Below, in pieces: positions 11,479 to 21,648 of a stretch of 39,484 nucleotides of DNA. The translations under genes and the position numbers were made by a program. Source of the DNA: Xanthoparmelia taractica (Eukaryota > Ascomycota > Lecanoromycetes > Lecanorales > Parmeliaceae); assembly GCA_033085395.1 (NCBI GenBank), contig JANQBS010000328.1, forward strand, positions 1 to 39,484, read 5' to 3'. The notes beneath the pieces were generated by a model, which was not told the DNA's origin, made no database searches, and was given only the letters and a program-made list of their open reading frames with translations. The first letter of the stretch is position 1. Every line of letters starts with the position of its first letter.

Positions 11479-12601
11479 ATGCCCAGAGGAACACAAATTG
11501 TTTCTGCAGAGTCTTGTGGTATATCTGCCTGGACGAAAACAGCAAAGGTCTCTGTCCTTCTGCCAGATGGAAGTCGAAAGAGATATTTCTTGAAGGTGAA
11601 CTTACCTTCGTCCTGTTGAGTCAATGCTTGTTGTTAAAGAGCTGGTTCCGCGCAGTGCGCGACAGGGCGGGGTGCACGAGCTTTGGCCGAGGGTGAATTT
11701 CGTTCTGCATCAGCCATCGATGCTTTGGTTCCAGGACTGGTGCCGAAGCCAGCTGCATGGGGAGTGTACCATAACAGTGAATCGCAAGTATATTTCTTCC
11801 TTGGAGACTTCCACGATATGGATCTTTCTGCAGCTCCGGAGCCATTCCACTTTACGTCTCAGATAGCTGAGCTTCATCGGAAAGGAACGTCTCCGAACGG
11901 AATGTTTGGATTTCCCGTTCCCACGGTATGTGGCGTTATGGAACGTACAGTAACCTGGGAAAAGAGCTGGGCGAGATCTTTCACCCATCAGCTGAAAGAT
12001 GTTATCAAATACGACAATGAGACAAATGGTCCTTGGCCAGAATATGACGCTGCTTGCAAGCAACTTATCGATGTAGCCATACCGAGACTCCTGGGGGCTC
12101 TGCAGTCTGACGGCCGTGAGATCACGCCAACATTGATACATGGCGATTTGTGGGAGCAGAATGTCGGAATTGACATGGAAACGGGCGAGACTGTTGTCTT
12201 CGATCCTGGGTGCACCTATGCCCATAATGAGATGGAGTTTGGAACATGGAGGTGCTCTTGGGCGTTTCACTTCAACTCGCCAGTCTATATGCGACTTTAT
12301 CAACGCCATTTCGAGCCTTCGGAGCCTGTGGAAGAATGGGACGACCGTAATCGGCTTTACAGCATTCATCCGTATTTGAATGATTCCGCAGGACATCCGG
12401 GAAGTGTATCGAGGCAAATGTGAGTATTCTTCTCTCAACACTAAGCGAGGCCGCTAAAGCATACTCTATAGAGCTTATAATGATATGCTATATCTTTGTG
12501 AGAAATATGGACCCTTGGACAGCCTTGAGAAATACAATCCAGAGAAGGATGTGAGTGTTACAGGTGCTTACGTTCCATTTGTCATGAAACAGTTAGAGTG
12601 A
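11479..12601 (+). CDS. Fructosamine-3-kinase family protein (ketosamine kinase)
   Basis: This family phosphorylates sugar adducts on proteins or amines (protein deglycation); fungal members form a large, partly uncharacterised aminoglycoside-kinase-like group. Exons 11479-11595, 11656-12419 and 12472-12601 give 336 aa, the usual family length. Visible features are the N-lobe strand KRYFLK, then ARALAEGEFRSASAI and GLVPKPAAWG, the catalytic-loop motif LIHGDLWEQNVG and the metal-binding-type VVFDPGCTYAHNEMEFG (about residue 215 on), and a helical C-terminus AYNDMLYLCEKYGP. The start is the ATG opening MPRGTQIVSAESCG; the frame is open upstream to 11413 without another ATG, so a 5' exon is possible. 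The second splice joins AT|A and the first joins AAG|TGC. Confidence 0.85.
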
Positions 12602-13424
12602 AAGAGTTTGGGCCTTGGAAGGCTGCTAAGCCCCTTGGGGCCAGCATGACTCAAGTATCAATCAATCAATCGACCAGACCTTTATTCTGCCAGCAACGTC
12701 AGATTTCCGGAGTGTGAAGGAGAGCAGCAAGGCAGTTTCTTGCATCTGCGGCTGGTGATGTGCGCATGAACCTGTCAGACCGATTCTTGAAAGAATATTG
12801 CTCTCGATCTCTGGTCAGAGGCTACGGTCTCGGAGACTACCAAGCTGATGGACGACATTCTACCTGTTCAAAAAGGTTCTCCATTCAGTGATACCTGGAC
12901 GAAGAGTTTGTTGCGCAGCAGGCGAATACTTGATTGAATCTAGGTCACAGACTCAGATCGAGCTGCCATATGCGATTGGGCGAGCAATATACAGTAGGAT
13001 TGGGGAATACGATTAAGTAAGACTAGCATACCTTGTCTATGTATCTAATTGAATCTAAAAAATACGATGTAAGAAACGAAACTATATCTGAGGGCAACTC
13101 TGAGCCCTAAGGTGTACTAGCCCTATCGATATGGCTATATCAGGGCTGGTCTAGGGCTAGCAAGTGCTACAAAATACGAGGCCCAAACTCAACCATCCTC
13201 CAAGGCACGACCCAAAATCATCTCATCTAAACCAATAACATACAACAATCATCTGTTCAGCATGATAACAGTGCATCGCATACTTTTTCAGGAGCTTGCA
13301 GTTGGATGCTGAAGTCCCTCTCCCGCTTTAATCGTTTGTTGCTCTTCTGACTGTGACTTGCAGCCAGCACACAAAAGCTCATGTGACCCTGCTTCTCGGC
13401 GTCTTATCGACTGTGTATCCAACT
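12602..13424. other. Intergenic region upstream of the permease
   Basis: No gene seen. It contains a short ATCAATCAATCAATC run near 12657 and an imperfect dyad around 13117-13161 (CTAGCCCT ... AGGGCTAG). A pyrimidine-rich TTGCAG at 13358-13363 could be the acceptor of a 5'-UTR intron. Confidence 0.35.
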
Positions 13425-15074
13425 ATGCCAGTGGAAGACCCTCAGTCGTATGCGCCGTTATTGAGCAGAGATGCACGCTCTCTGTCGGCGGCGAGCCTGG
13501 CTTTCTCAACCACCATGGATCCCAATACGAGCAACGCTACCCAAAACGTTGATCACATTGAATCCATGCCGGCTGAACCACCACAAGATTCGAAGTCCAA
13601 TACAATCGTGCTTGCTCAAGGGCACACAGCGACTATGCGACGATCCTTCTCACCATTTGCTGCCTTGGGCCTCGGGTTCAGTATCACCAACTCCTGGGTC
13701 GGTTACTTAAGCTGTTTTGGTCAAAATCTTGCGTACGCTGGTCCCAGCAGTGTAGTATTTGGCCTTCTGGTCGCTGCAATCATCCAATGGATCATCACTT
13801 TAGGCCTCTCAGAAATCTCATCCTGCTTTCCTTCCTCTGGAGGGCAGTACCACTTTGTTTTCATCCTGGCGCCAAAAGAAAGCCGAAGGTTTGCGGCGTT
13901 CGTCGTCGGCTGGATGAACATATTGGCATGGTCTGTGACTCTTTGCTCAGGAGTATCAGTGGTCGTGGCTTCGGTATCAGGACTCATCGCATTCTGGGAT
14001 GAATCCTTGCAAGTTACGCAGTTGGAGTCGTACATGATTTACCTAGCTGTCACCTTCTCCAGCGTCCTCCCATTTTTTCTAGGCCCTCGATTGATACCAC
14101 GGATCGTGCAAATAAGTCTAGCTTTCTCCGTCGCCGGTCTGATCATCGTCTTTTGTTCGGTCTTAGCCTTAAGGAAACAGTCTCAGCCACTGTCGTCTAT
14201 CACCGTTCCTGGGCCTACTAGGAGTGGATGGCCAATAGGGCCAGCATGGCTTTTTGGAATTACAAACTCAATGTACGCTTTTGGCGCCACAGACGCTGTA
14301 ATCCACATCGCTGAGGAAATGAAGGATCCGGAACGGAGGCTACCACAGGCGATGAACCTAACCATGGCCATTGGCTTAATGACAGCACTTCCGCTCCTGC
14401 TTGTGATGATGCTGTCTATGGCTGATATCGACGCTGTACTAAACTCCACGTTGCCATACACTGAATTGTTTCGACAAATCACTGGCAGTAGGGCAATAAC
14501 GACGTTTATCATGTGTTGGGTTACGGCTGTCTTGTATTCGGCCTTGATAGGTCAATGGGTGACCTGCGGCCGTCTGGCTTGGGCATTTGCGAGGGATGGT
14601 GGTTTGCCATACTCATCGTTTTTTTCCCATGTCAGCGAACGCCAGGAGTTCCCTGTCCGAACCACGATACTCGCGTTGGTCTTTTGCTCAATCTACGGTC
14701 TTTTATATTTGATCAGTACTACGGCATTCAATTCGATCATTACGTCAGCTGTTTTGTATCTGGACATCACTTACGCTATCCCGCAAGGTATTATCGCTGT
14801 ACGAGGGCGTAAAGAGGTACTGCCTGATCACCCTTTCGATCTCGGCAGAATGGGCTATGCCTGCAACTTCCTTTCGCCGATCTTGGTGACCGTGGTTGGC
14901 GTGCTCATCTGCTTTCCACCAGAACTACCAGTTACCCTTCAGAATTTCAACTACACCCCTATGGTTCTTACTACTTTGCCCTTAGTGATCCTTAGCTTTT
15001 GGTTCACAATGGGCCATAGATTTGAAGGTCCGAACATCGACTGGGATGTGCTTAAAAGCGCCACAGTTACTTAG
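13425..15074 (+). CDS. Amino acid/choline permease, APC superfamily (GABA-permease-like)
   Basis: Proton-coupled membrane importer of amino acids, GABA, choline or related amines. A single-exon ORF of 549 aa runs from the first in-frame ATG (13425). A second ATG at 13515 has a stronger context (CACCATGG) and would give 519 aa, so the true start is uncertain. After a hydrophilic N-tail, the signature RRSFSPFAALGLGFSITNSWVGYLSCFGQNLAYAGP opens TM1 (cited here as RRSFSPFAALGL and SITNSW). About 12 hydrophobic spans follow, with the family segments SGGQYHF, GWMNILAWSV, TDAVIHIAEEMKDPERRLPQAM and GRLAWAFARDGGLPYS. This is the Hnm1/Uga4-like fungal group; the substrate cannot be decided. Confidence 0.9.
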   Translation: MPVEDPQSYAPLLSRDARSLSAASLAFSTTMDPNTSNATQNVDHIESMPAEPPQDSKSNTIVLAQGHTATMRRSFSPFAALGLGFSITNSWVGYLSCFGQNLAYAGPSSVVFGLLVAAIIQWIITLGLSEISSCFPSSGGQYHFVFILAPKESRRFAAFVVGWMNILAWSVTLCSGVSVVVASVSGLIAFWDESLQVTQLESYMIYLAVTFSSVLPFFLGPRLIPRIVQISLAFSVAGLIIVFCSVLALRKQSQPLSSITVPGPTRSGWPIGPAWLFGITNSMYAFGATDAVIHIAEEMKDPERRLPQAMNLTMAIGLMTALPLLLVMMLSMADIDAVLNSTLPYTELFRQITGSRAITTFIMCWVTAVLYSALIGQWVTCGRLAWAFARDGGLPYSSFFSHVSERQEFPVRTTILALVFCSIYGLLYLISTTAFNSIITSAVLYLDITYAIPQGIIAVRGRKEVLPDHPFDLGRMGYACNFLSPILVTVVGVLICFPPELPVTLQNFNYTPMVLTTLPLVILSFWFTMGHRFEGPNIDWDVLKSATVT

Positions 15075-16748
15075 GTTATGCCACTTGGCGCATTATACAC
15101 GTATCATACGTCTTTTACAGGTCGGCAGGGCTGGAAACCATCTCGAAAATTCACGGATGTCCAGCAATATGACGCGTCTGAGCCTGACGGTGACCCGGAC
15201 GGAAACGAAGAAGCTGGCCGAAGTTCTAGTGCTCCAGTACTACGCAATTGCAAAAACATCTTGTGTCCGCATTTCTGACATCTCCGACCTTTCTCCGTCG
15301 CTCTTTCTCGCATTAGCCGTCATAAAACTTACAAGATGCCCTCTTCATCATTGTGTTGACTGCACTCTTCATTCTGGGATATTCATTACCGTAGGTCACC
15401 CAGAATGTCTCTACCAAAGACTACGAGAATGAGGTTACCAAGGGTGGCGTTCACGTCCCCAATCTTGGCTTTGGAACCTGGGCTTTCGGCGACAACGGCT
15501 GTTGCATTTCATGCAACTTTTGTTACCTCAAACAATAAGGAACCAATCCAATCTGCTAACGAGCATTTTGCTCTATTTTGAGGTTCAAGACCAGAGGTAA
15601 CGAGCTACTGCACCCTAGCACAGTTCAAGTACAGCTAAATATAAACCAGTATTTCTTTTTCAATCCTTGGTCATGACGCTAACGCGAAAGGCTTTTCTGA
15701 TAAGCTGAGGGCGGCTTCTGAGGAGATCAATGCTCTCCTGAGCGAAGAAAAAACTTAGGCAGTAGCAATGGAGTAGCTTGCTTGTTTGACGATGCTTCTA
15801 CGAGTATGGGGACCACGGACATTTACTCCATGCTTCCGGCTCTGCTCCGAAGTCCTTAGTACCCAGTTTCAGCTCATGTAGAGTCCCATCATCCTTTATA
15901 ATTTCGTGTCTTTGGCTGATTGCATAAGGAGAATCTGCAATACAATATTTCAGGTTGGTGACCATCCTATATATAGTCATGCCTATCATCCCAAATCTTA
16001 TGCAGACATTCGAATGTCCGCAATGAATTCTGAGCCTCACGCGAAACCATTTCGCTTTGTGCTTTTGCCTTCCAAAAGCTTACAACACTGCCTCGATCCT
16101 CAGTACTTCACCGTAGAAGTATCTCAGTCGCCAAGACATCCATGCGATCTTCACTCAGCGGCTCACTGACACGTCCGCAATCAGCTTCACACACAGCGTC
16201 CCCAACATTGTTGAAACTTGGTGTAGAATGATTTGTCCTCTACTCGATTGCAGGATATACGTAAACAAGTCACGACCCAGCCTGACCCCACAACGACGAA
16301 GTCGCCCTCCTATGGTCTCAGTATAACGCATCGTCATTAGGCCTGAGACGAGGTTCCACTTGACGGCTCTGCGTTCGTCACGCAAAAAGCCGATATCAGG
16401 CCTAAGCGGCGCAACATCTGGCCGTAGGGACCGAAGCGTTAGAGATGCAGTATCGCAACTTCAACGTTACCCAGATCATCAGTCCCCTTGCCATCAAAAG
16501 TCAGCTGCGACCAGGTCTCCCAGTCGACGAACAGTACGATAATGTGCCCTTCGAGTAGAAGGGGAGTATTTGATGGGGTGTTGGCAGTATGTTCGTTGGT
16601 GACATCCATAGAGCAAGAATTTATGGATTTGGGTGGCAAGGGTATAACGATCCTGAAGAGTATTAAAATAGAAACAAGGACTCACTGCTTGTTTGAATTG
16701 CAGGTGGAAAGGTATTACTAAGGTAGAATCACAAGTCAAAAGTGATGA
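15075..16748. other. Gene-poor stretch with decayed coding DNA
   Basis: No intact gene. The aldo-keto-reductase-like relic at 15326-15538 is listed separately. Around 16442-16554 one plus frame (EMQYRNFNVTQIISPLAIKS ... DEQYDNVPFE, then TAG) looks like real protein sequence and may belong to the decayed gene that follows. Minus-strand frame 15798-16040 is open but unrecognised. Confidence 0.35.
15326..15538 (+). pseudogene. Aldo-keto reductase-like 5' relic
   Basis: One frame reads a hydrophobic stretch (ALFIIVLTALFILGYSLP), a TAG at 15392, and then NEVTKGGVHVPNLGFGTWAF, the N-terminal strand and loop typical of aldo-keto reductases (VPxLGFGTWxxGD), before ending at TAA 15536. Nothing of the remaining roughly 300-residue barrel is visible downstream. 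I read it as a truncated, dead copy of an AKR with a membrane anchor or signal peptide. The identification rests on one motif. Confidence 0.45.
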
Positions 16749-18038
16749 TTGAAAAGTATCTCTGAAGATCCAACCTGCGCACATTCTCCCAATTCGCTTC
16801 GACTTCTCCCAATGAAAGTACAAAGGCTTGTCGTGCAATATACCGATTTAGGTCTGTACCAGAGTGAGAAATCTAGGAAACCGGAGCCCTTGGACATGAA
16901 GAAATTCTTGAGGGATGACCAAGCTGGGAAGTAGTGCTTTTCCCAAGACGATGAGTTCAACCCAATGTTCAGACGGCACTTGGAACATATTTTATGTCTT
17001 TGTCTTGTGAACATCGATGCAGACTCGGATGACTGACCTCCCACTCCCTTTCTGAGCGACATTACTCTCGAATCGGGATCCACGCCGGCTGATGATTGGT
17101 AAGGTGTTCAATCAGTTCTCATAATACTGTTGCTAATCGATGCTGTGCGAGTTAGACTGTCGCTTTTCTCGAAGCGACAGCTATCGCGCTGGTCATAACA
17201 CTCGTCATCGTTTTCAATGCCGAGACTCTCGTGTGGCCGATTTGGAGACTTAAATTCAGCATACGTCAAAGTGCAAGAACGAAGATGGAGGAAACTGGGA
17301 ATGCATTCCCCTTATCTTGGAAACATGTCATGGAACATATTAAGGTCGAAGAGAATGAAATCGTGCATGACAACGTAAAACTAGAGTAGAATAGAAACCA
17401 CCTTATCTATGTTGTCTTCTTGGTCGTGTACCTAGTCGTTGAATTTCCGGCCAGGCGTATCGGGGTCGCTTACGAATCGATAACCCGAGGAGACAAGACC
17501 TCTCCACGGCGTGTCGTCTTGGCGACTGTTCAGGTGTTGGTCGCGCTTCTAGTCCTGCCAATATACCTATCTGTCTCGGTGATCGTGTCATTATGGAATA
17601 TCCTTCACTGGATTTTGCTGTTTCCCTATCACCTCCGGACAGAGATTCAAAAGTAAAAGGGCAAAAAAAACCAAAGAAGAGAGGAGAGGACAAATCCAGC
17701 GAGATCTCGAGGAGAAGCAGCAGGGATCGAAAAGGCTGGGCACCACGCAAAGCGCGAGAAGTGCGAAGAAAGAGACCAAGGAAATGTCGCAGATTGTTGA
17801 GAATGAGAAGCGTCGAGCGGAAAAACGCACTAAGCAAAAAAAGGAACAAGAGGAACGCTAGCAGAAATGTGTCTCTCGGTTGCTCAATCCGCCCACATAT
17901 CTCCTGTCGACGAAGGAAATAGCACATGGTGAGGGAGAGGAGGCTAGCCACCTGGCCAAACGCATCGCTTATAGGCTTGTTAACGGAAGGGAAAGGAAGA
18001 TTGCCGAAACAGCGAAACCGGATGAATCTATGGCATGA
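16749..18038 (+). pseudogene. Decayed gene: putative membrane protein with coiled-coil C-terminus
   Basis: Plus-strand coding-like segments are interrupted repeatedly. Frame 0 runs 16749-17098 (QRLVVQYTDLGLYQ, HLEHILCLCLVNIDADSDD, DITLESGSTPADD) with TAG at 16932 and TGA at about 17023. A likely intron with a TTGCTAATCG branch site follows (17099-17155). Frame 2 then runs 17156-17656 with strong membrane helices (ALVITLVIVF, IYVVFLVVYLVVEFP, VLVALLVLPIYLSVSVIVSL) and one TAG at 17387. A frameshift at about 17655 leads into a Lys/Glu-rich coiled coil to TGA 18036, with one TAG at 17859. All the nonsense codons could come from CAG or CGA by a C-to-T change. I do not recognise the family. A 32-bp tandem duplication lies at the 3' end. 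Confidence 0.5.
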
Positions 18039-18092
18039 GACATGATGGAATTCAAAAGGGTATGGCATGAGACATGATGGAATTCAAAAGGG
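18029..18092. repeat. 32-bp tandem duplication
   Basis: Two identical 32-bp copies (18029-18060 and 18061-18092), each starting TATGGCATGAGACATGATGG, sit at the 3' end of the decayed membrane gene and include its last codons and stop. Confidence 0.95.
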
Positions 18093-18694
18093 GCGAGATG
18101 AGAAGACATCTTTCATCAGGATGAGCTAGCCATTCTTTTGGTCAGAGGTGGAGCAAGTAGGAATTGGTTTCATGTCTCTGCACTATAATCTACGATGGCT
18201 ATAAACTGTAATCCTTTTGATGGAATTTGATGACGGCTTTATTGTTATTCTATGGAGTTGAGTGCTACTTATGGTCCATGCCAAGTCATAATAGGGCTGA
18301 GATGCTGAATTCCAACACCTTTCATCGCGGTTCACTCAACGTAACGACACGCGCATCCATTCACTCACTCGAGCCATACAGTACAGTAAATTCTAACATG
18401 CCTTCTATGGACTGCGGCTGTCCAACAATCTATCGACAACACGAGGTCGAAAACCCAGCAGTCAAGCAGGGACCGGAGCCCATTGAAGTGGTGAGGTTCC
18501 TTGGTGCCACATCTACGCGTACACTTTGAGGGATCTTGCAGTCGCTGTTATTGTATTTTACCCAGCGTGCGAGGCTAGTTTGGAATAGAATACAGCTAGT
18601 ACTAAGATTAAGTTAGACCATGGCCATAATAACGAACATCCAAGTCAAGCTCCACCCCAAATTCACTCTCCACCACCACACTACCACCACGACC
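18093..18694. other. Intergenic region upstream of KGD4
   Basis: A 99-codon frame from ATG 18230 to 18529 shows no recognisable domain; I would not call it a gene. The last 80 bases before 18695 are CCA/CAC-rich leader. Confidence 0.3.
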
Positions 18695-19279
18695 ATGCGC
18701 CCAACCCATCGTCTCCTCGCCCGCACCCCCATGATCAAATTCCTAGGCAAACGCATCCCACCAAGTACGTACCCTTCCCCTTCACCTCTCCACCCACTCA
18801 CTCCAACTAGCTAACCCTCCTCAACAGAATCAATCACCCCCGCAGCCCCCGCCAACGAACCAGCGCCCCACCCTGCCTCCCCTTCGCACTCCCTACCAGA
18901 CAGCTTCATGGCCTACCGCAGCAAAGCGCAGCAGCATGGTCCGCTCGCGGGACATGGTCGCTCGGGACAATCAGCTTCTTCCTCATCCTCTTCCGCCTCC
19001 TCCTCACGTACTTCCTCACCTACTCCCTCCTCATCATCATCTTTCTCGTCTTCTTCCTCATCTTCATCAGCGCCACCAAGCCCATCTCCCATCTACGGCG
19101 CCATCGGCGGCGTATCGGGCCACGCGCTCGGCAACGTGGAGCCGGATCGGGGTAAGGGGGAGGTGTGGGATCGGAGCGAGTTGCCCGGAAGGTTTGGGCG
19201 GTTGAGGTGGGAGGAGGAAGAGATTGAGGCGGTGGGGTTGGGCGGGGCGAATTTGCCGGTTGGGTGGGGGGGGAGTTAG
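18695..19279 (+). CDS. KGD4: Mitochondrial 2-oxoglutarate dehydrogenase subunit Kgd4 (MRPS36/Ymr31 family)
   Basis: Kgd4 tethers the E3 subunit to the 2-oxoglutarate dehydrogenase complex in the mitochondrial matrix. Exons 18695-18764 and 18828-19279 (63-bp intron, CTAAC branch site) give 173 aa. The N-terminus MRPTHRLLARTPMIKFLGKR is a basic presequence plus the conserved MIKFxGKR of Ymr31; SLPDSFMAYRSKAQQHGPLAG follows. The conserved C-terminal ELPGRFGRLRWEEEEIEAVGLGGA corresponds to the ELPxRF...E(I/L)EAI..GGA end of the family (segments ELPGRFGRLRW and EEIEAVGLGGA). Between them lies a roughly 45-residue poly-Ser/Pro insertion, which makes it longer than the yeast protein. An upstream in-frame ATG at 18620 is possible, but its product starts with a His/Thr-rich stretch. 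The coding strand flips from C-rich to G-rich near 19130. Confidence 0.82.
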
Positions 19280-19873
19280 GGCTGGAGACGGATTTTGGGG
19301 GGAAGAAAGGGGGGGGTGAAGAGAGGGATGTGTGGGAAGAAGAGTGAAAGGGAGAGGGGGGAGGAGGGAGGGAAGGAGGATATGTGGAAGGAAATGAGAG
19401 AGGAGGGGGGTGGATATTGTATATATGATTCTTGAGGTGTGAGGTGGGTGTTGTAAGGTTAGGGTAGTGGAGGAGAGGTGTTATGGGGTGAGAATATTGT
19501 TGAGTGATTTGGGAACTTGCGAGTTTGGGGAGTTCTAGCATTGCTACAAACGTTAAGTAGATGGTTTGATGTTGGCATTACAATCAAGACGTTTATCATA
19601 TTTCTTTTGTTAACTGTTCTTGAGCTTCTTTTGTCAATACAACGCGTCTTAAACGCGAAGTCAACACCACCCCCAAGTTTTCACTTCCAACCTGTGCTAT
19701 CCTTATTTCTTCCACCTTCCTCTGAGCTCACCACCTTCGACATCAGCCAGCTGTTGTCCACATAGCGTGAGATCAGCCTCGATAGCTTTGGCTTCTTTCA
19801 TCGCTATCGCTTGCTCACTGCACGTATTAAGACTATCGAGACATTAAATTTCTTCGAACCCTCACTTGTCGCT
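19280..19873. other. G-rich downstream tract of KGD4, then promoter of the next gene
   Basis: 19280-19400 is extremely G/A-rich on the plus strand (GGGGGGAAG... runs), continuing the G-rich half of KGD4. From about 19530 the composition is ordinary and presumably holds the promoter of the gene starting at 19874. The opposite-strand frame here is a low-complexity shadow. Confidence 0.4.
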
Positions 19874-21380
19874 ATGCCCTCACGTCGTAAGAAGGCACTG
19901 CGTGATAGCGCCCTCACTCGCACTTTCTTCAGCGAGCCTGAGCTCGGTATTTGTCCCTGCTGCGCTGGTCAGGCTCACAGCTATGCTACTAATTCAACGA
20001 GCCCCGCTGATCCCGATCACACTGATGCCGAAACCAGTGAGCATTCTTTCAAGTACTCTTGGACCGGGACTAAGCATAGGATTAGACACCGAAATGTTCC
20101 GCACCATCATGTCCTCCTTGTGGTCCGAGAGGTACAAAAACCTCACGACTGAAGAACGCCAGGGAGTACATGCCGCCGTTGAAATGCAGCCAGAGATCGC
20201 GGACCCTCATAGAGTACTGCAGGCACTCAAGCTCGCTCACAAGCAGATGGACGATGTGTCGGCTACGGCTGACGGATTTCCGACGATGGAGACCTTTGAC
20301 CTAGAGAATTTGGATGAAGTTGCCAAGGTGTACGATGAGCTTTGCCAGAAATGCAAAGATGAGGAAGAAAGTAAGATGGCCAGTTTATCTGGGCTCGTTA
20401 GCAACTCCGCGTCTATTGCCAGTGATACAACGCGTTCAGCTAACGATCGTTTGGCCACCGAGTTGGATATACACAACTTCAATATCCATAGCAAGGTCAT
20501 AGTTCCTCTCACGTCTTGCCTTCGTCAAGTCCAGCTATTCAATATCGAGAAGAAGTTCGGTTTCGTGGAGGAGAGCTATCAGGCGCTCGGCAGCGATGAT
20601 AGGAAGCGGCGTGGTGGGGAAGATGCTCCTGCAGAATTGCCGCTTACTTTCCGCCAGAAGTTGAATAATCCATTCAAGCCCGCAGAATCCGCGCCAAAGC
20701 CCAGCAAAAAGAAAGAAAAGAAGGATATCAGCAGTCTAAAAGCCCTCGCGGAGCTCCGACGAAGCTATAAGGCTACAATTAAGGAAATACAGAACATCAA
20801 CAAGAGCATCAGTGACGCCGAAGACTCTATCAAGCCTCCGAGTGTAGCACCCAGCTTCACGTACGCAGATGTTCCAGTGCCTAAGGACATCCCTGACCAT
20901 ATCCGACAACGTTTCTTGGACGCGGAGTATTCATTTAATGAAGTTCTGGTTCTCCAGGAAGCCGCCTCCAACCAGCTCACTGGTGTACGTAGTGCGTTTG
21001 TGGCCTGGTACAGTGCGAGTCACGAAGTATGGTACGTTAGCCCAAAGATCTGGGTCCACGAGACCCTCTCAACGGAGAAGCTCGTCTGGCTCTGTGATAC
21101 CACCTTAGGCCTACTTCTTTGGTGTAAAGAATTTCTGCTGATTTAGTATCTCTGCAGGGAGGCTGGCAAGAAACGCGTCCATGAGATGCCACTCTTCCGA
21201 AAGTACGAGTACACCAGGAACTCATTACATGCAATGTTCTCCGTAGCGTCTCGGCAGGAAGTGAAGATTGTCGAATTCTACAGCAGTGAAGGAGCACCGA
21301 AGCTTCCTCTAGCAATGGACAAAGCTTTCAGACTCAATTCGATGTCCGTTGAGGAATTCGAGAAAGACTGGGTACGTTAA
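19874..21380 (+). CDS. Uncharacterised protein, three exons
   Basis: Exons 19874-20036, 20080-21031 and 21158-21380 give 445 aa; the first intron has a textbook donor (GTGAGC) and branch site (ACTAAG). I recognise no family. Visible features are a basic N-terminus MPSRRKKALRD, a CPCC cluster near residue 31, mostly helical charged sequence, a lysine-rich stretch (KPSKKKEKKDISS) near the middle, a likely coiled coil (LAELRRSYKATIKEIQNINK), and a C-terminal part with SAFVAWYSASHEVW and EVKIVEFYSSEG. Nothing suggests membrane spans or secretion. The stop at 21380 follows TGG|GTACGT, a good donor, so a further exon ending near 21540 is possible. It is tail-to-tail with AIM22. No function is proposed. 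Confidence 0.7.
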
Positions 21381-21648
21381 AGTGCATGGAGATTGGCCTT
21401 GAGTCTATACCAAGTCGGAGCTGCAGAAAGGGAAAGCTCAGTTCAATCCTTAAGCCTGTGGCCGGACCATTGTCTTGCCATGAAGAAAAGCTGACTCTAG
21501 AATGCGAGTAGGAGATGCGGTGCCTCAGATTACAGAACGCTTTCCCCTCGGTCGAAAGGATAATGGCCGGCATAGACAATATGCTGAAGTAGCCCATCAA
21601 GGCAGACCATCTAAAGACTGAATTCTGGAAATGCCTCGGTAGTGATCC

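Noticed and set aside
11710..12441. 243-codon minus-strand ORF over the fructosamine-kinase gene
   Set aside because: Antisense shadow of a gene with intact kinase motifs.
17403..18068. 221-codon minus-strand ORF over the decayed membrane gene
   Set aside because: Its Leu/Phe-rich middle is the antisense image of the Lys/Glu coiled coil and it has no recognisable domain, so I treat it as a shadow.
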